DNA of 58,073 nucleotides, from NCBI RefSeq assembly GCF_000331575.1, contig NZ_ANOK01000008.1, positions 1-58,073 of the forward strand. The letters are read 5' to 3'. The notes below the pieces were generated by a model, which did no database searches, had not been told where the DNA came from, and worked only from the letters and a program-made list of their open reading frames with translations. The translations under genes were made by a program, and so were the position numbers. The first letter of the stretch is position 1. Every line of letters starts with the position of its first letter. This DNA is from Calidifontibacillus oryziterrae (lineage in GTDB: Bacteria; Bacillota; Bacilli; Bacillales; Bacillaceae_J). This document shows positions 1 through 6,834 of the stretch, in pieces.

Positions 1-30
1 TTCTTTTGCACGCTTGACATTTTGTTTAGT

Positions 31-42
31 TTTCAAAGAACA
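31..42 (-). promoter_or_regulatory. boxA-like antitermination element of an rRNA leader
   Basis: On the minus strand this reads TGTTCTTTGAAA, the boxA-type motif found in Bacillus rRNA leaders and 16S-23S spacers. It lies downstream of two strong minus-strand promoters, so transcription runs out of the window at base 1 into what should be a 16S rRNA gene. The rRNA gene itself is not in the window. The motif identification rests on memory of Bacillus rrn leaders. Confidence 0.7.
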
Positions 43-109
43 TTTTCATTTAGTAATTACAATCTTAAATCATCCTTGTCGAAGATGATTATTCGATTGC
101 GGCTTTAGT

Positions 110-138
110 ATTATATCAACATCCTGTTTTGATGTCAA
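110..138 (-). promoter_or_regulatory. rRNA operon promoter P2 (sigma-A)
   Basis: Perfect consensus minus-strand promoter: TTGACA at 133-138, a 17-base spacer and TATAAT at 110-115. A G is available at the expected start (about 103), as in GTP-initiating Bacillus rrn promoters. It lies about 78 bases downstream of a second promoter and ahead of boxA, which is the tandem arrangement typical of rrn operons. Confidence 0.85.
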
Positions 139-156
139 TAACTTTTTATGTTGCAA

Positions 157-186
157 ATTTCATGTTGCTTCAAGAGCAACGAAATT
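157..186. repeat. inverted repeat between the two rRNA promoters
   Basis: The arms GTTGCT (164-169) and AGCAAC (175-180) enclose TCAAG, and the flanks AATTTC and GAAATT extend the symmetry. It sits between P1 and P2, so it would fold only in transcripts from P1. It has no following T-run on either strand. It could be an RNA processing site or a protein site; the function is unknown. Confidence 0.4.
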
Positions 187-187
187 T

Positions 188-216
188 AATATAACACACA
201 TATTTTCATGGGTCAA
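188..216 (-). promoter_or_regulatory. rRNA operon promoter P1 (sigma-A)
   Basis: Minus-strand TTGACC at 211-216, a 17-base spacer and TATATT at 188-193. It lies upstream of the consensus promoter at 110-138, with its -35 box only about 25 bases beyond the stop codon of the small gene at 242-481. Tandem P1/P2 spacing of this size is usual for Bacillus rrn operons. Confidence 0.7.
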
Positions 217-241
217 TCCGGGATATTTCTCTATTTTATCC

Positions 242-481
242 TTATCTAACCATATTTCTTTCTTTATATTTTTTTGTTCTTAAATATTTGCTACATTCTC
301 TTTTTGATGCAAACCTTTTAAAGAAATTAAATAAAACTTGATACCTTTCCTCCATACTACTTTTAATTTCAACATTAATTCGTGAATCGCCTAAATCATG
401 TAAGATTTCGTCCATCTCTCTCTTAAGAAGATATTCAAGTTCTTTAATTTCTCTATTGTCTACTAGAAACGCTAACATCAT
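242..481 (-). CDS. Small conserved-looking hypothetical protein beside the rRNA promoters
   Basis: Product not recognised by name. The 79-residue protein is highly charged and predicted helical, with Glu/Lys-rich segments in the first half (for example KELEYLLKREMDEIL) and an aromatic/basic second half (NFFKRFASKRECSKYL). It has no signal peptide and no membrane segment. A good ribosome binding site, AGAGGTGAT, lies at 482-490. There are two adjacent ATGs; the second (478) has the better spacing, so the protein may start one residue later. It is divergent from pdaB and points into the rRNA promoters. The strong ribosome binding site and amphipathic composition make it more likely a real gene than a chance frame. 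Confidence 0.6.
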   Translation of the reverse strand: MMLAFLVDNREIKELEYLLKREMDEILHDLGDSRINVEIKSSMEERYQVLFNFFKRFASKRECSKYLRTKKYKERNMVR

Positions 482-536
482 ATCACCTCTTTTTAATCTG
501 TTTTTCTTTATATTTATCTGACTACAAAAAAATTAT

Positions 537-565
537 TCATAGTCTTGTCCAACCAAACATACATA
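537..565 (+). promoter_or_regulatory. sigma-E-like promoter of pdaB
   Basis: TCATAGT (537-543), a 14-base spacer, then CATACATA (558-565). This fits the sigma-E consensus (-35 ending ATATT, -10 CATACA-T) at the correct spacing. The mother-cell sigma factor is expected for pdaB from B. subtilis knowledge. The cwlD promoter at 4853-4881 has the same architecture with the same 14-base spacer. Confidence 0.6.
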
Positions 566-596
566 TTTAATAAGTTAAGTTGATAGGAGGAGTACT

Positions 597-1358
597 ATGA
601 GATTTTTTTACGTAGTTAATGGTAAAAAGTTAAAACAATTACTTATAATTGTTATTGCTGCTTTTTTTACAGCAAGTATTTTATATATTGGAACGATTCA
701 ACAATCCGTGTTTTCAACAGAAAATGGACCCATGGCAATTTATAAAGGAGAAAGCAATGATGATAGTATCGCCTTAACCTTCGATATAAGTTGGGGAGAT
801 GAACGTGCAGAAAAAATATTAGATGTACTAAAAAATGAAGGAATAAAAAATGCCACCTTCTTTGTTTCGGCCTCATGGGCGGAAAGACACCCTCAAATAG
901 TTGAACGGATTATTAAAGACGGGCATGAAATCGGGAGTATGGGATACCATTATCGTAATTACTCGGATTGGGATGATAAAAAAATACGAAGAGATATTTT
1001 ATTAGCGGATGGGACTTTAAAAAAGCTTGGAATTAAGGATATAAAATATTTGCGCACACCTACTGGCAATTTTAATAAAAAAATATTACAAATTGCTGAT
1101 ACATACGGATACACGATTGTCCATTGGAGCATTGATTCCAAGGATTACACAAATCCAGGTGTAAATTTGATTGTGAAAAATGTCATTCCAAAATTAACTG
1201 GTGGAGATATTATTTTATTACACGCTTCTGATTCAGCAACACAAACGGAAAAAGCACTACCCCTAATAATTAAAGGGATTAAAGAAAAAAAACTAAAAAA
1301 TGTAACAATTACTGAATTAATTTCCAATGCTGATATCAAAAGCGAAGAAGTAAAATAG
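597..1358 (+). CDS. pdaB: Sporulation polysaccharide deacetylase family protein PdaB
   Basis: Member of the NodB/carbohydrate esterase 4 fold, matching the PdaB (YbaN) branch needed to keep B. subtilis spores intact. The protein has 253 residues: an N-terminal membrane anchor or signal (about 13-33) and a NodB domain (about 55-245). Motif 1 is TFDISWGDE (61-69), where the usual second Asp of TFDDG is Ile. Motif 2 is [10 protein letters not shown] (109-118), where the usual first metal-binding His is Met115. RTPTG (153-157) and LLHA (207-210) are intact. The metal site therefore looks incomplete, which I recall as a trait of this branch, so deacetylase activity should not be assumed. Start chosen by AGGAGG at 585-590. 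It is convergent with kbaA through a shared terminator. Confidence 0.93.
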   Translation: MRFFYVVNGKKLKQLLIIVIAAFFTASILYIGTIQQSVFSTENGPMAIYKGESNDDSIALTFDISWGDERAEKILDVLKNEGIKNATFFVSASWAERHPQIVERIIKDGHEIGSMGYHYRNYSDWDDKKIRRDILLADGTLKKLGIKDIKYLRTPTGNFNKKILQIADTYGYTIVHWSIDSKDYTNPGVNLIVKNVIPKLTGGDIILLHASDSATQTEKALPLIIKGIKEKKLKNVTITELISNADIKSEEVK

Positions 1359-1381
1359 CTGATCCTAAAAAGGATCAGCTA
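1356..1381. terminator. Bidirectional terminator between pdaB and kbaA
   Basis: An 11-base perfect stem TAGCTGATCCT / AGGATCAGCTA with loop AAAA, followed on the plus strand by CTTTTTTG and on the minus strand by TTTTACTTC. The stop codons of both convergent genes lie inside the stem. Confidence 0.85.
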
Positions 1382-1983
1382 CTTTTTTGTGGTCTACGAT
1401 CATTTAATTTATGTAGTATAAGTAATTGCCATGTATTACATATTAATAATGGGAAAATCATTAATAAAAGCCATGCTTGATCATCCGCTCGAAGCGCTGG
1501 TACCCATTCAATAATCGTGACTGCAACCATAAAAAATAGCGCCGGTATAAACGCACCTTTATTCGTCTCCTTCATTTTCCTATACGCTATAATAACACCA
1601 TAAATAAGCAAAAGAGCAGCAGGTATAATATATTTAAAAATACCATCTTCCCCATTTGCAAATGATTGATAGCGAAAATATACTAAATCAAATAACACGA
1701 ATGCAATTAAAACAATTTGAACCGGACTCCACAACGATCGAAACATCCCTAACCCGATACGGTGTACTGTTAAATAAGCAAAAAAACCAGCTTGACTAAT
1801 TAAACTAAAAATAAAGCCTACTCCAAGAAGCCAAATTCCAACAGATAGAATCTCTACAATATCTACCGCAATAAATAACGGTGCATACTTGTCCCACATA
1901 ACTGCAAACCCTACAAAAATGTTACTAATTCCACCAATCAATAAAGTTGTTAAAAATAAATAAACCCATTTTCGACTAGTCAC
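1375..1983 (-). CDS. kbaA: KinB-signalling pathway activation protein KbaA
   Basis: Integral membrane protein that in B. subtilis is needed for the KinB branch of the sporulation phosphorelay. About 202 residues with roughly six hydrophobic segments (for example LFLTTLLIGGISNIFVGFAV near the N terminus) and short polar loops, ending in a basic tail. I start it at the GTG at 1983: a strong GGTGGAGG lies 8 bases upstream, and the longer TTG frame from 2001 would put that site inside the coding sequence. The resulting length fits the family (B. subtilis about 198). It is transcribed away from gerD and converges on pdaB, the same neighbourhood as in B. subtilis. Identification is by overall sequence pattern and synteny. 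Confidence 0.88.
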   Translation of the reverse strand: MTSRKWVYLFLTTLLIGGISNIFVGFAVMWDKYAPLFIAVDIVEILSVGIWLLGVGFIFSLISQAGFFAYLTVHRIGLGMFRSLWSPVQIVLIAFVLFDLVYFRYQSFANGEDGIFKYIIPAALLLIYGVIIAYRKMKETNKGAFIPALFFMVAVTIIEWVPALRADDQAWLLLMIFPLLICNTWQLLILHKLNDRRPQKSS

Positions 1984-2074
1984 AATTTTAGCCTCCACCA
2001 AAATATATACATGAGCAAATGCCCCAAAGTTAATTTTTAGAAATGAAAATGTTGCTTTGTACCAAACAAATAAA

Positions 2075-2107
2075 ATAAGGATGTGTGAGCGTCGCTCCGG
2101 CCCTTAT
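2075..2107. repeat. GC-rich imperfect hairpin in the kbaA-gerD spacer
   Basis: Outer arms ATAAGG (2075-2080) and CCTTAT (2102-2107), inner arms GAGCG (2087-2091) and CGCTC (2093-2097). It is notably GC-richer than the A/T-rich spacer around it and has no T-run of terminator type. Its look resembles small dispersed hairpins in Bacillus genomes, but I cannot show a second copy in this window. Confidence 0.35.
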
Positions 2108-2166
2108 CCACAAAAAGTCCATTTTAATTGTATCAATCGCTACCTTAAAAAGCTAGCACAATTAGG

Positions 2167-2196
2167 CGTATATTTTTTTGAATTCCACTCATATTA
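2167..2196 (+). promoter_or_regulatory. sigma-G-like promoter of gerD
   Basis: CGTATA (2167-2172), a 17-base spacer and CATATTA (2190-2196), close to the forespore sigma-G consensus (-35 TGAATA-like, -10 CATACTA). gerD is a sigma-G gene in B. subtilis, which supports the reading. Confidence 0.5.
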
Positions 2197-2235
2197 AAAT
2201 TAAGGATTTTTTACGAAAGGAGCCTTTATATATCG

Positions 2236-2868
2236 ATGAAAAAGCTATCAACGCTCCTCCTACCTCTAATATTAGTAATAAGTGGATGTGCACCGGCCGA
2301 AAATCAAGGAAATGGCCAAGGTGATTATGAAGGAACAAAGAAAATGGTAATAGACATTCTGAAAACAGATGATGGGAAAAAAGCTATTGAAGAAATCATT
2401 ACCGATGAAAAAACAAAAGCAAAGCTTGTTATGGATGATACAACTGTAAAGGAAACAATAAAAGGCTCTTTAACATCAAAAGAGGCTGAAGATTTTTGGA
2501 AAAAAACATTTGAAGATCCTAAATTTGCTGAAACCTTTGCTAAATCTATGCAAAAAGAACATGAAAAATTAATTAAGGATCTTATGAAAGACCCGGATTA
2601 TCAAAAAATGATGATAGACATTTTAAAGGATCCAGAAATGGAAAAACAATTTACCGATGCACTGAAAAGTCAAAAAATTCGTGAAGAAATGAAAACGGTT
2701 ATGATTGAAACTGTTGAAAGTCCTCTATTCAAGGCAAAAATGCAAGATCTTTTAATTAAAGGAGCAGAAGAGCTTCAAAAACAAGGTGGCCAACAAGGTG
2801 GAGAAAAGAAGGAAGGTGAAGGAGAGGGCGAAGGTGGCGGAGAGGGACAAGATGGTGGTCAATCGTAA
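2236..2868 (+). CDS. gerD: Spore germination lipoprotein GerD
   Basis: Inner spore membrane lipoprotein required for fast nutrient germination, where it helps cluster germinant receptors (family knowledge). The 210-residue protein has a lipoprotein signal, LLPLILVISGC, with the lipid-modified Cys at 18. Helical, charged repeats with recurring LMKDPDYQ and ILKDPEM motifs follow (about 30-185). It ends in a Gly/Glu/Gln-rich tail (about 186-210), as in other GerD proteins. The ribosome binding site AAAGGAG (2216-2222) is rather far from the ATG, 13 bases. A sigma-G-like promoter lies just upstream. It converges on salA through a shared terminator. Confidence 0.93.
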   Translation: MKKLSTLLLPLILVISGCAPAENQGNGQGDYEGTKKMVIDILKTDDGKKAIEEIITDEKTKAKLVMDDTTVKETIKGSLTSKEAEDFWKKTFEDPKFAETFAKSMQKEHEKLIKDLMKDPDYQKMMIDILKDPEMEKQFTDALKSQKIREEMKTVMIETVESPLFKAKMQDLLIKGAEELQKQGGQQGGEKKEGEGEGEGGGEGQDGGQS

Positions 2869-2898
2869 CTACAAAATCTTACCTTTTATAAGGTATAA

Positions 2899-2935
2899 AA
2901 AAACTGAACCTATCTGATCGAAAGGTTCAGTTTTT
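2899..2935. terminator. Bidirectional terminator between gerD and salA
   Basis: Arms AAAAACTGAACCT (2899-2911) and AGGTTCAGTTTTT (2923-2935) form a 13-base stem with an 11-base loop. T-runs are present on both strands, serving the convergent genes gerD and salA. Confidence 0.85.
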
Positions 2936-2945
2936 CTTTTACTAT

Positions 2946-3989
2946 TTAAGCATGTTTGATTACTTGCTCAGCTATTTCTAAATACTTCTTACCAATTTTA
3001 TGATCTTCAGCATAAATAGATGGCGCAAAATCTTTTTCATCTATATCAGGTTGACCGAGTTGGATTTGGCCGAGTAATGGCACTTTCAATTCCTCAGCAA
3101 GCTTTTGACCTCCACCTTTACCAAAGATATATTCCTTCTCTCCTGTTACCTTGCTCTCAAAATATGACATGTTTTCTACGACACCTAATATTTCATGATC
3201 TGTTTTCAATGCCATTGCTCCTGCACGCGCTGCAACAAAAGCAGCTGTTGCATGTGGTGTCGTTACAATAATCTCCTTACAATGAGGGATCATCGAATGG
3301 ACATCTAATGCTACATCACCAGTCCCTGGTGGTAAGTCTAACAATAAATAATCTAAATCTCCCCAATCTACTTCAGAGAAGAATTGCGTTAACATTTTAC
3401 CTAGCATTGGACCACGCCAAATGATCGGGGCATTATCCTCTACGAAAAAGCCCATCGAAATAACCTTTACACCAAAGCGATCTACAGGCATAATCTTTTC
3501 ATTTTTTACTGCAGGTCGTTCGGAAATTCCCATCATATCCGGAACACTAAATCCATATATATCTGCATCAATTAACCCTACTTTTTTACCCAATCGCGCT
3601 AAAGCAACTGCTAAGTTTACAGAAACAGTAGATTTCCCCACACCACCTTTACCACTTGCAATTGCGATAAACGTTGTTTTACTTTCAGCCGAAAGCAATG
3701 TTGGTTCTTCTGGTTCAGGCTGGTATTTTTCAATTACATCCTTTGGAAGCTCCCCAAAGCGAATCCCAACAGTATTAGCTCCAGCTTCCTTGAGAGCATT
3801 TACAATTTGCATTTGCAGTTGCATTTGTTCACTAGTTCCGGTTTTTGCAATTAATACTTTTACGCTTACATGATTTTTATCTTCTTTAATACTAATTTCT
3901 GCAATACCGTTTGTTTCCGATAATGTTTTATGTAAAAATGGATCTTGCATTTTCCCTAGTATGTCTTGAACTATTTCTCTTGATATCAA
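2946..3989 (-). CDS. salA: Mrp/NBP35-family P-loop ATPase SalA
   Basis: MinD/Mrp-type ATPase. In B. subtilis SalA represses scoC and so raises exoprotease expression; Mrp relatives carry Fe-S clusters. The N terminus is a DUF59/MIP18-like domain (about 1-95). A deviant Walker A, GKGGVGKST, lies at 113-121, then DADIYG and the LDLPPGTGD motif. No CPxC Fe-S motif is present at the C terminus. I start at the TTG at 3989, giving 347 residues beginning MISREIVQDILG, which aligns with B. subtilis SalA (MIREDEVRKLVG). GGTGGAG lies just upstream, and the longer ATG frame adds 13 residues not seen in relatives. It is convergent with gerD. Confidence 0.9.
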   Translation of the reverse strand: MISREIVQDILGKMQDPFLHKTLSETNGIAEISIKEDKNHVSVKVLIAKTGTSEQMQLQMQIVNALKEAGANTVGIRFGELPKDVIEKYQPEPEEPTLLSAESKTTFIAIASGKGGVGKSTVSVNLAVALARLGKKVGLIDADIYGFSVPDMMGISERPAVKNEKIMPVDRFGVKVISMGFFVEDNAPIIWRGPMLGKMLTQFFSEVDWGDLDYLLLDLPPGTGDVALDVHSMIPHCKEIIVTTPHATAAFVAARAGAMALKTDHEILGVVENMSYFESKVTGEKEYIFGKGGGQKLAEELKVPLLGQIQLGQPDIDEKDFAPSIYAEDHKIGKKYLEIAEQVIKHA

Positions 3990-4027
3990 GTAACTCCACC
4001 GCCTTAAAGATTTAATTATTTTTAACA

Positions 4028-4050
4028 CTATTATTATAACATAATAATAG
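4028..4050 (-). promoter_or_regulatory. Palindrome overlapping the likely -10 of salA
   Basis: Perfect 10-base arms CTATTATTAT (4028-4037) and ATAATAATAG (4041-4050) around AAC. The minus-strand TATAAT (4033-4038) lies inside it, about 40 bases before the salA start. The -35 region is weak. A palindrome over a -10 box suggests a repressor site, and SalA autoregulation is possible, but A/T-rich chance symmetry cannot be excluded. Confidence 0.4.
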
Positions 4051-4097
4051 TAAAAACAAGAAACTGCACTCAGCTAGGCAGAGATTTTTTTATTTTA

Positions 4098-4823
4098 TTA
4101 CTCGTCCGAAAAAATATCCTTTAAAGGCTTTTCGCTATATAGTCTTAAAATCCCTTGATATACGCAGGCAGCAATCTTATCCTGATATGATTCAGTCTTA
4201 AGAAGTTCCCGTTCTCTCGGATTTGACAAAAAACCTGCCTCTACAAGGACTGATGGCATTTTTGCTTCTTTTATTACATAAACATGGTTAATCGCCTTTG
4301 CGTGTCTTACAGTATTTTCAAGATTTTGTTCCATCTCTTTTTGAATAAATTTTGCTAATTGTTTATTTACATCAAAGCGTGGATAGTAAAAGGTTTGAGC
4401 ACCACTCCACTCGGAAGATGGCAATGAGTTTAAATGAATGGAAACAAGCAAATCACCATCAGAGCTATTAATTAGTTTCACTCGGCGTTTTAAATCTTGT
4501 GTTTTCCTGCGACTATAGCCCTTTAAGTCCTTATCCGCTAGGTCAAAATCATCCTCCCTCGTCATGATGACCAGCGCTCCGGCTTCTTGAAGATAATCCC
4601 TAAGTAGCACAGAAATATTAAAGGCAATATCCTTTTCAAATGCCCCTTTCGGCCCAGCGCCTGGGTCTGGAGCGCCATGACCGGGATCGATAATAATCAC
4701 CTTTCCCGATAAAGGTAAGCTCCAAGAATCCCAAGTATTATTACTAGAAAACTGATATTGAAGAAGAAAAAATAATAATATCGACCCGCTAATAAAAATA
4801 AAATACTTCATTTTTCTTTTCAT
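4098..4823 (-). CDS. cwlD: N-acetylmuramoyl-L-alanine amidase CwlD (germination)
   Basis: Zinc amidase (Amidase_3) that removes peptide side chains so muramic-delta-lactam can form in spore cortex. 241 residues: an N-terminal membrane helix (about 6-24) and a catalytic domain (about 42-230). The zinc and catalytic residues are visible: H49 in DPGHG, E63 in AFEKDI, H130 in SIHLNS and E195 in LVEAGF. The start is supported by GGAGGG six bases before the ATG. A sigma-E-like promoter lies upstream, fitting mother-cell expression. The gene lies between salA and ybaK as in B. subtilis. Confidence 0.95.
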   Translation of the reverse strand: MKRKMKYFIFISGSILLFFLLQYQFSSNNTWDSWSLPLSGKVIIIDPGHGAPDPGAGPKGAFEKDIAFNISVLLRDYLQEAGALVIMTREDDFDLADKDLKGYSRRKTQDLKRRVKLINSSDGDLLVSIHLNSLPSSEWSGAQTFYYPRFDVNKQLAKFIQKEMEQNLENTVRHAKAINHVYVIKEAKMPSVLVEAGFLSNPRERELLKTESYQDKIAACVYQGILRLYSEKPLKDIFSDE

Positions 4824-4852
4824 AAAATGTCCCTCCGCACCTATCCTACTTC

Positions 4853-4881
4853 ACTATATGGGACAAGAGAGTACATTATGA
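4853..4881 (-). promoter_or_regulatory. sigma-E-like promoter of cwlD
   Basis: Minus strand TCATAAT (4875-4881), a 14-base spacer, CATATAGT (4853-4860). The -10 matches CATACA-T at seven of eight positions. cwlD is sigma-E dependent in B. subtilis. The spacer contains the same CTTGTCC stretch seen in the pdaB promoter. Confidence 0.65.
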
Positions 4882-4922
4882 AAAGAATTTATGGGAAAAG
4901 TTTCTATTACCTAACGCATTAC

Positions 4923-5369
4923 CTAATGCATTCGCAGCTTATGTCTCATTTCACCTTTTAGAAAGCCCTCCCTCCACCAATAATATACAAATTGTTCACT
5001 AGCTATATACAGTGATTCATTCACTAGATCATTCCCAGAGGTAGCACCCCAATACTGTAAATATTCATATAAACTATCAGTAAGAAATTTCTCATCCTCA
5101 TAGCAACGGCTACGAACTTCCTCTGCCTTTTCTCCAAAATATCCAAAACGACTCATTCTTGCTCCAAGCAAATAAGCCTCTATGGCAATATCAATACTCC
5201 CATCCTCAATTGCTGTTGAAAAGATGGAGTTTGATCGAAAAAATGGTGAAAAGAATACTTTAACCTTTTCTTTTAATTGTTTTATCGAAAGCTCACGTAA
5301 AACTTTACGTTCAAAAGTAATCTGTTTCGCTTCTCTTTTCTCCTGTAAATTAATAATCACATTGACCAT
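4923..5369 (-). CDS. ybaK: DUF2521 family protein YbaK
   Basis: Conserved Bacillaceae protein of unknown function, recognised by position (between cwlD and rpsI) and by its sequence pattern. 148 residues, soluble, rich in aromatic and charged residues. A distinctive C-terminal part, YLQYWGATSGNDLVNESLY, is followed by FVYYWWREGF. No signal peptide or membrane helix. AGAGGTG lies 11 bases before the ATG, slightly long. No catalytic motif is apparent. It is not the E. coli YbaK deacylase, despite the shared name. Confidence 0.75.
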   Translation of the reverse strand: MVNVIINLQEKREAKQITFERKVLRELSIKQLKEKVKVFFSPFFRSNSIFSTAIEDGSIDIAIEAYLLGARMSRFGYFGEKAEEVRSRCYEDEKFLTDSLYEYLQYWGATSGNDLVNESLYIASEQFVYYWWREGFLKGEMRHKLRMH

Positions 5370-5582
5370 ACGAAAACTTACACCTCTTCCTACTTAATAA
5401 GATGAAGCAAATTTACAGACCTTTGTCATGTGGAATCAATCTTTACCTTAGTCTCTTACATGTACAATATTCTCATTCGAACATTCCGCACTGATCCTTC
5501 GCCCAATATCAGGAAATTTTAAAAGCGAAAGCAACTAAATCATCTCCCACAAAAAAGAACAAAAGCTATAGGCATCCTGTTT

Positions 5583-5688
5583 AGCGACGTATAAACTGGA
5601 GAGCATCGACTGAGATAAAGGAAACACGACGAGGGACGAGTCGATGTTGACTTATCGCAAAAGAGATGAGCAAAGTTTACTAGTCGCT
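5583..5688. ncRNA. Structured intergenic element, possible repeat or small RNA
   Basis: In the gap from 5370 to 5815, where B. subtilis has ybaJ, I see no gene. I see three nested pairings: AGCGAC (5583-5588) with GTCGCT (5683-5688), AAACT (5593-5597) with AGTTT (5674-5678), and CATCGACT (5604-5611) with AGTCGATG (5639-5646). A fourth pair, GATAA (5615-5619) with TTATC (5652-5656), would cross the third as a pseudoknot. The segment is GC-richer than its flanks. I recall similar sequence as an intergenic repeat in other Bacillus genomes, but that is memory, not a search. Strand and transcription are unknown. Confidence 0.45.
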
Positions 5689-5766
5689 GGGCGCTGGAGC
5701 TGGACGACTACTCTCTGTGCTATAGTATTTATCCACAGGATCAAATTTTATAATTTCCTAGAGAAC

Positions 5767-5795
5767 AAAAAAACCCCAATCCAATTGGATTGAGG
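5767..5795 (-). terminator. Terminator of rplM-rpsI
   Basis: Minus-strand stem CCTCAATCCA / TGGATTGGGG followed by seven Ts (5767-5773). It lies 21 bases after the rpsI stop codon. Confidence 0.88.
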
Positions 5796-5815
5796 TCGTA
5801 AGTTTGCATATATAA

Positions 5816-6208
5816 TTAACGCTTTGAGAACTGAGGTGCACGGCGTGCGCCTTTAAGACCGTATTTCTTACGTTCTTTCATACGTGCATCACGAGTTAAG
5901 AAGCCTGCACTCTTAAGAACAGCGCGATATTCAGGATCTGCTTCTAATAACGCACGAGCAATTCCGTGACGAATAGCACCGGCTTGACCAGTATAGCCTC
6001 CACCGCTTACATTTACTAATACATCATAGTTGCCTGCATTTTCAGTAGCAACTAACGGTTGCTTAGCAACTACACGTAGTGTTTCTAAATTAAAATATTC
6101 TTCAATGTCGCGTCCATTCACAACAACACGTCCGTTACCAGGAACTAGACGAACACGTGCAACTGAACTTTTACGACGTCCTGTACCGTAATATTGTACT
6201 TGTGCCAA
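5816..6208 (-). CDS. rpsI: 30S ribosomal protein S9
   Basis: Small-subunit head protein whose basic C-terminal tail reaches the P-site tRNA. 130 residues, the usual length. The N terminus [20 protein letters not shown] and the C terminus ending in QFSKR are diagnostic. It follows rplM by about 20 bases as in nearly all bacteria, with a terminator right after it. Confidence 0.98.
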   Translation of the reverse strand: MAQVQYYGTGRRKSSVARVRLVPGNGRVVVNGRDIEEYFNLETLRVVAKQPLVATENAGNYDVLVNVSGGGYTGQAGAIRHGIARALLEADPEYRAVLKSAGFLTRDARMKERKKYGLKGARRAPQFSKR

Positions 6209-6228
6209 GTTAAATACCTCCTTCTTAA

Positions 6229-6666
6229 TTATCCGCGAAGCTCGTAAACTTCTGGTTTTTGTGCTTGATGTGGATGTTCGCTACCTTTATAAACATTAAG
6301 TTTTTTGAACATTTGACGTCCTAAGCTATTTTTTGGAAGCATTCCTTTAATAGCACCTTCAATCATCTGTTCAGGACGTGTTTCAAGCATTTCTTTAGCA
6401 GTACGTGTCTTTAATCCGCCTGGATGTTGAGAATGACGGTAATAAATTTTTCCTTCTAATTTGTTACCAGTTAAATGGATTTTTTCAGCATTAATTATAA
6501 TCACATGATCACCAGTATCTACATGTGGTGTAAATGTTGGCTTATGCTTTCCGCGAAGAATTGAAGCTACTTCACTAGCAAGGCGACCTAAAGTTTGACC
6601 TTCAGCGTCTACCACATACCACTTACGTTCAACTTCTGAAGCTTTCGCCATATAAGTTTGACGCAT
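6229..6666 (-). CDS. rplM: 50S ribosomal protein L13
   Basis: Early-assembly large-subunit protein. 145 residues, same length and start as B. subtilis L13. The core motifs [17 protein letters not shown] and [13 protein letters not shown] are present. AGGAGGG precedes the ATG. It has its own promoter and a structured leader, and is cotranscribed with rpsI. Confidence 0.98.
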   Translation of the reverse strand: MRQTYMAKASEVERKWYVVDAEGQTLGRLASEVASILRGKHKPTFTPHVDTGDHVIIINAEKIHLTGNKLEGKIYYRHSQHPGGLKTRTAKEMLETRPEQMIEGAIKGMLPKNSLGRQMFKKLNVYKGSEHPHQAQKPEVYELRG

Positions 6667-6773
6667 TATATTCCCTCCTAAAATCTCTTAATCGATCTTT
6701 CATTTTCATAAGTTTATTTTCACACGATTAGTTTCGGGGCTAAAATCGTGGCGTGATCTCTGAAAATGTACCA
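6667..6773 (-). promoter_or_regulatory. L13 ribosomal leader (putative)
   Basis: The untranslated leader between the rplM promoter and start is about 107 bases and contains paired segments. CACGATTAG pairs with CTAAAATCGTG around a TTTCGGGG loop (about 6722-6750), with further complementarity TCACAC / GCGTGA outside it. Firmicutes have a known L13 leader family at this place, used for autoregulation. I assign it by position and pairing, not by a covariance model. Confidence 0.6.
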
Positions 6774-6779
6774 TATGTT

Positions 6780-6808
6780 ATAATATAACTTTAAAGAACC
6801 AATGTCAA
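6780..6808 (-). promoter_or_regulatory. sigma-A promoter of rplM-rpsI
   Basis: Minus-strand TTGACA (6803-6808), a 17-base spacer, TATTAT (6780-6785). It lies in the spacer after truA, upstream of the L13 leader. Confidence 0.75.
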
Positions 6809-6834
6809 GAAAATGTTACACCTGGGGAAGTTGC

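Noticed and set aside
2790..2865. Purine-rich repeat at the end of gerD as a possible DNA repeat element
   Set aside because: It is the coding sequence of the Gly/Glu/Gln tail normal for GerD.
3421..3873. 150-codon plus-strand frame opposite salA
   Set aside because: It lies fully inside the strongly matching salA gene, has no ribosome binding site, and its translation is low-complexity. It is a shadow frame.
4064..4097. Possible terminator between cwlD and salA
   Set aside because: The stem (CTGC/GCAG) is too short and the T-run is on the wrong strand for cwlD.
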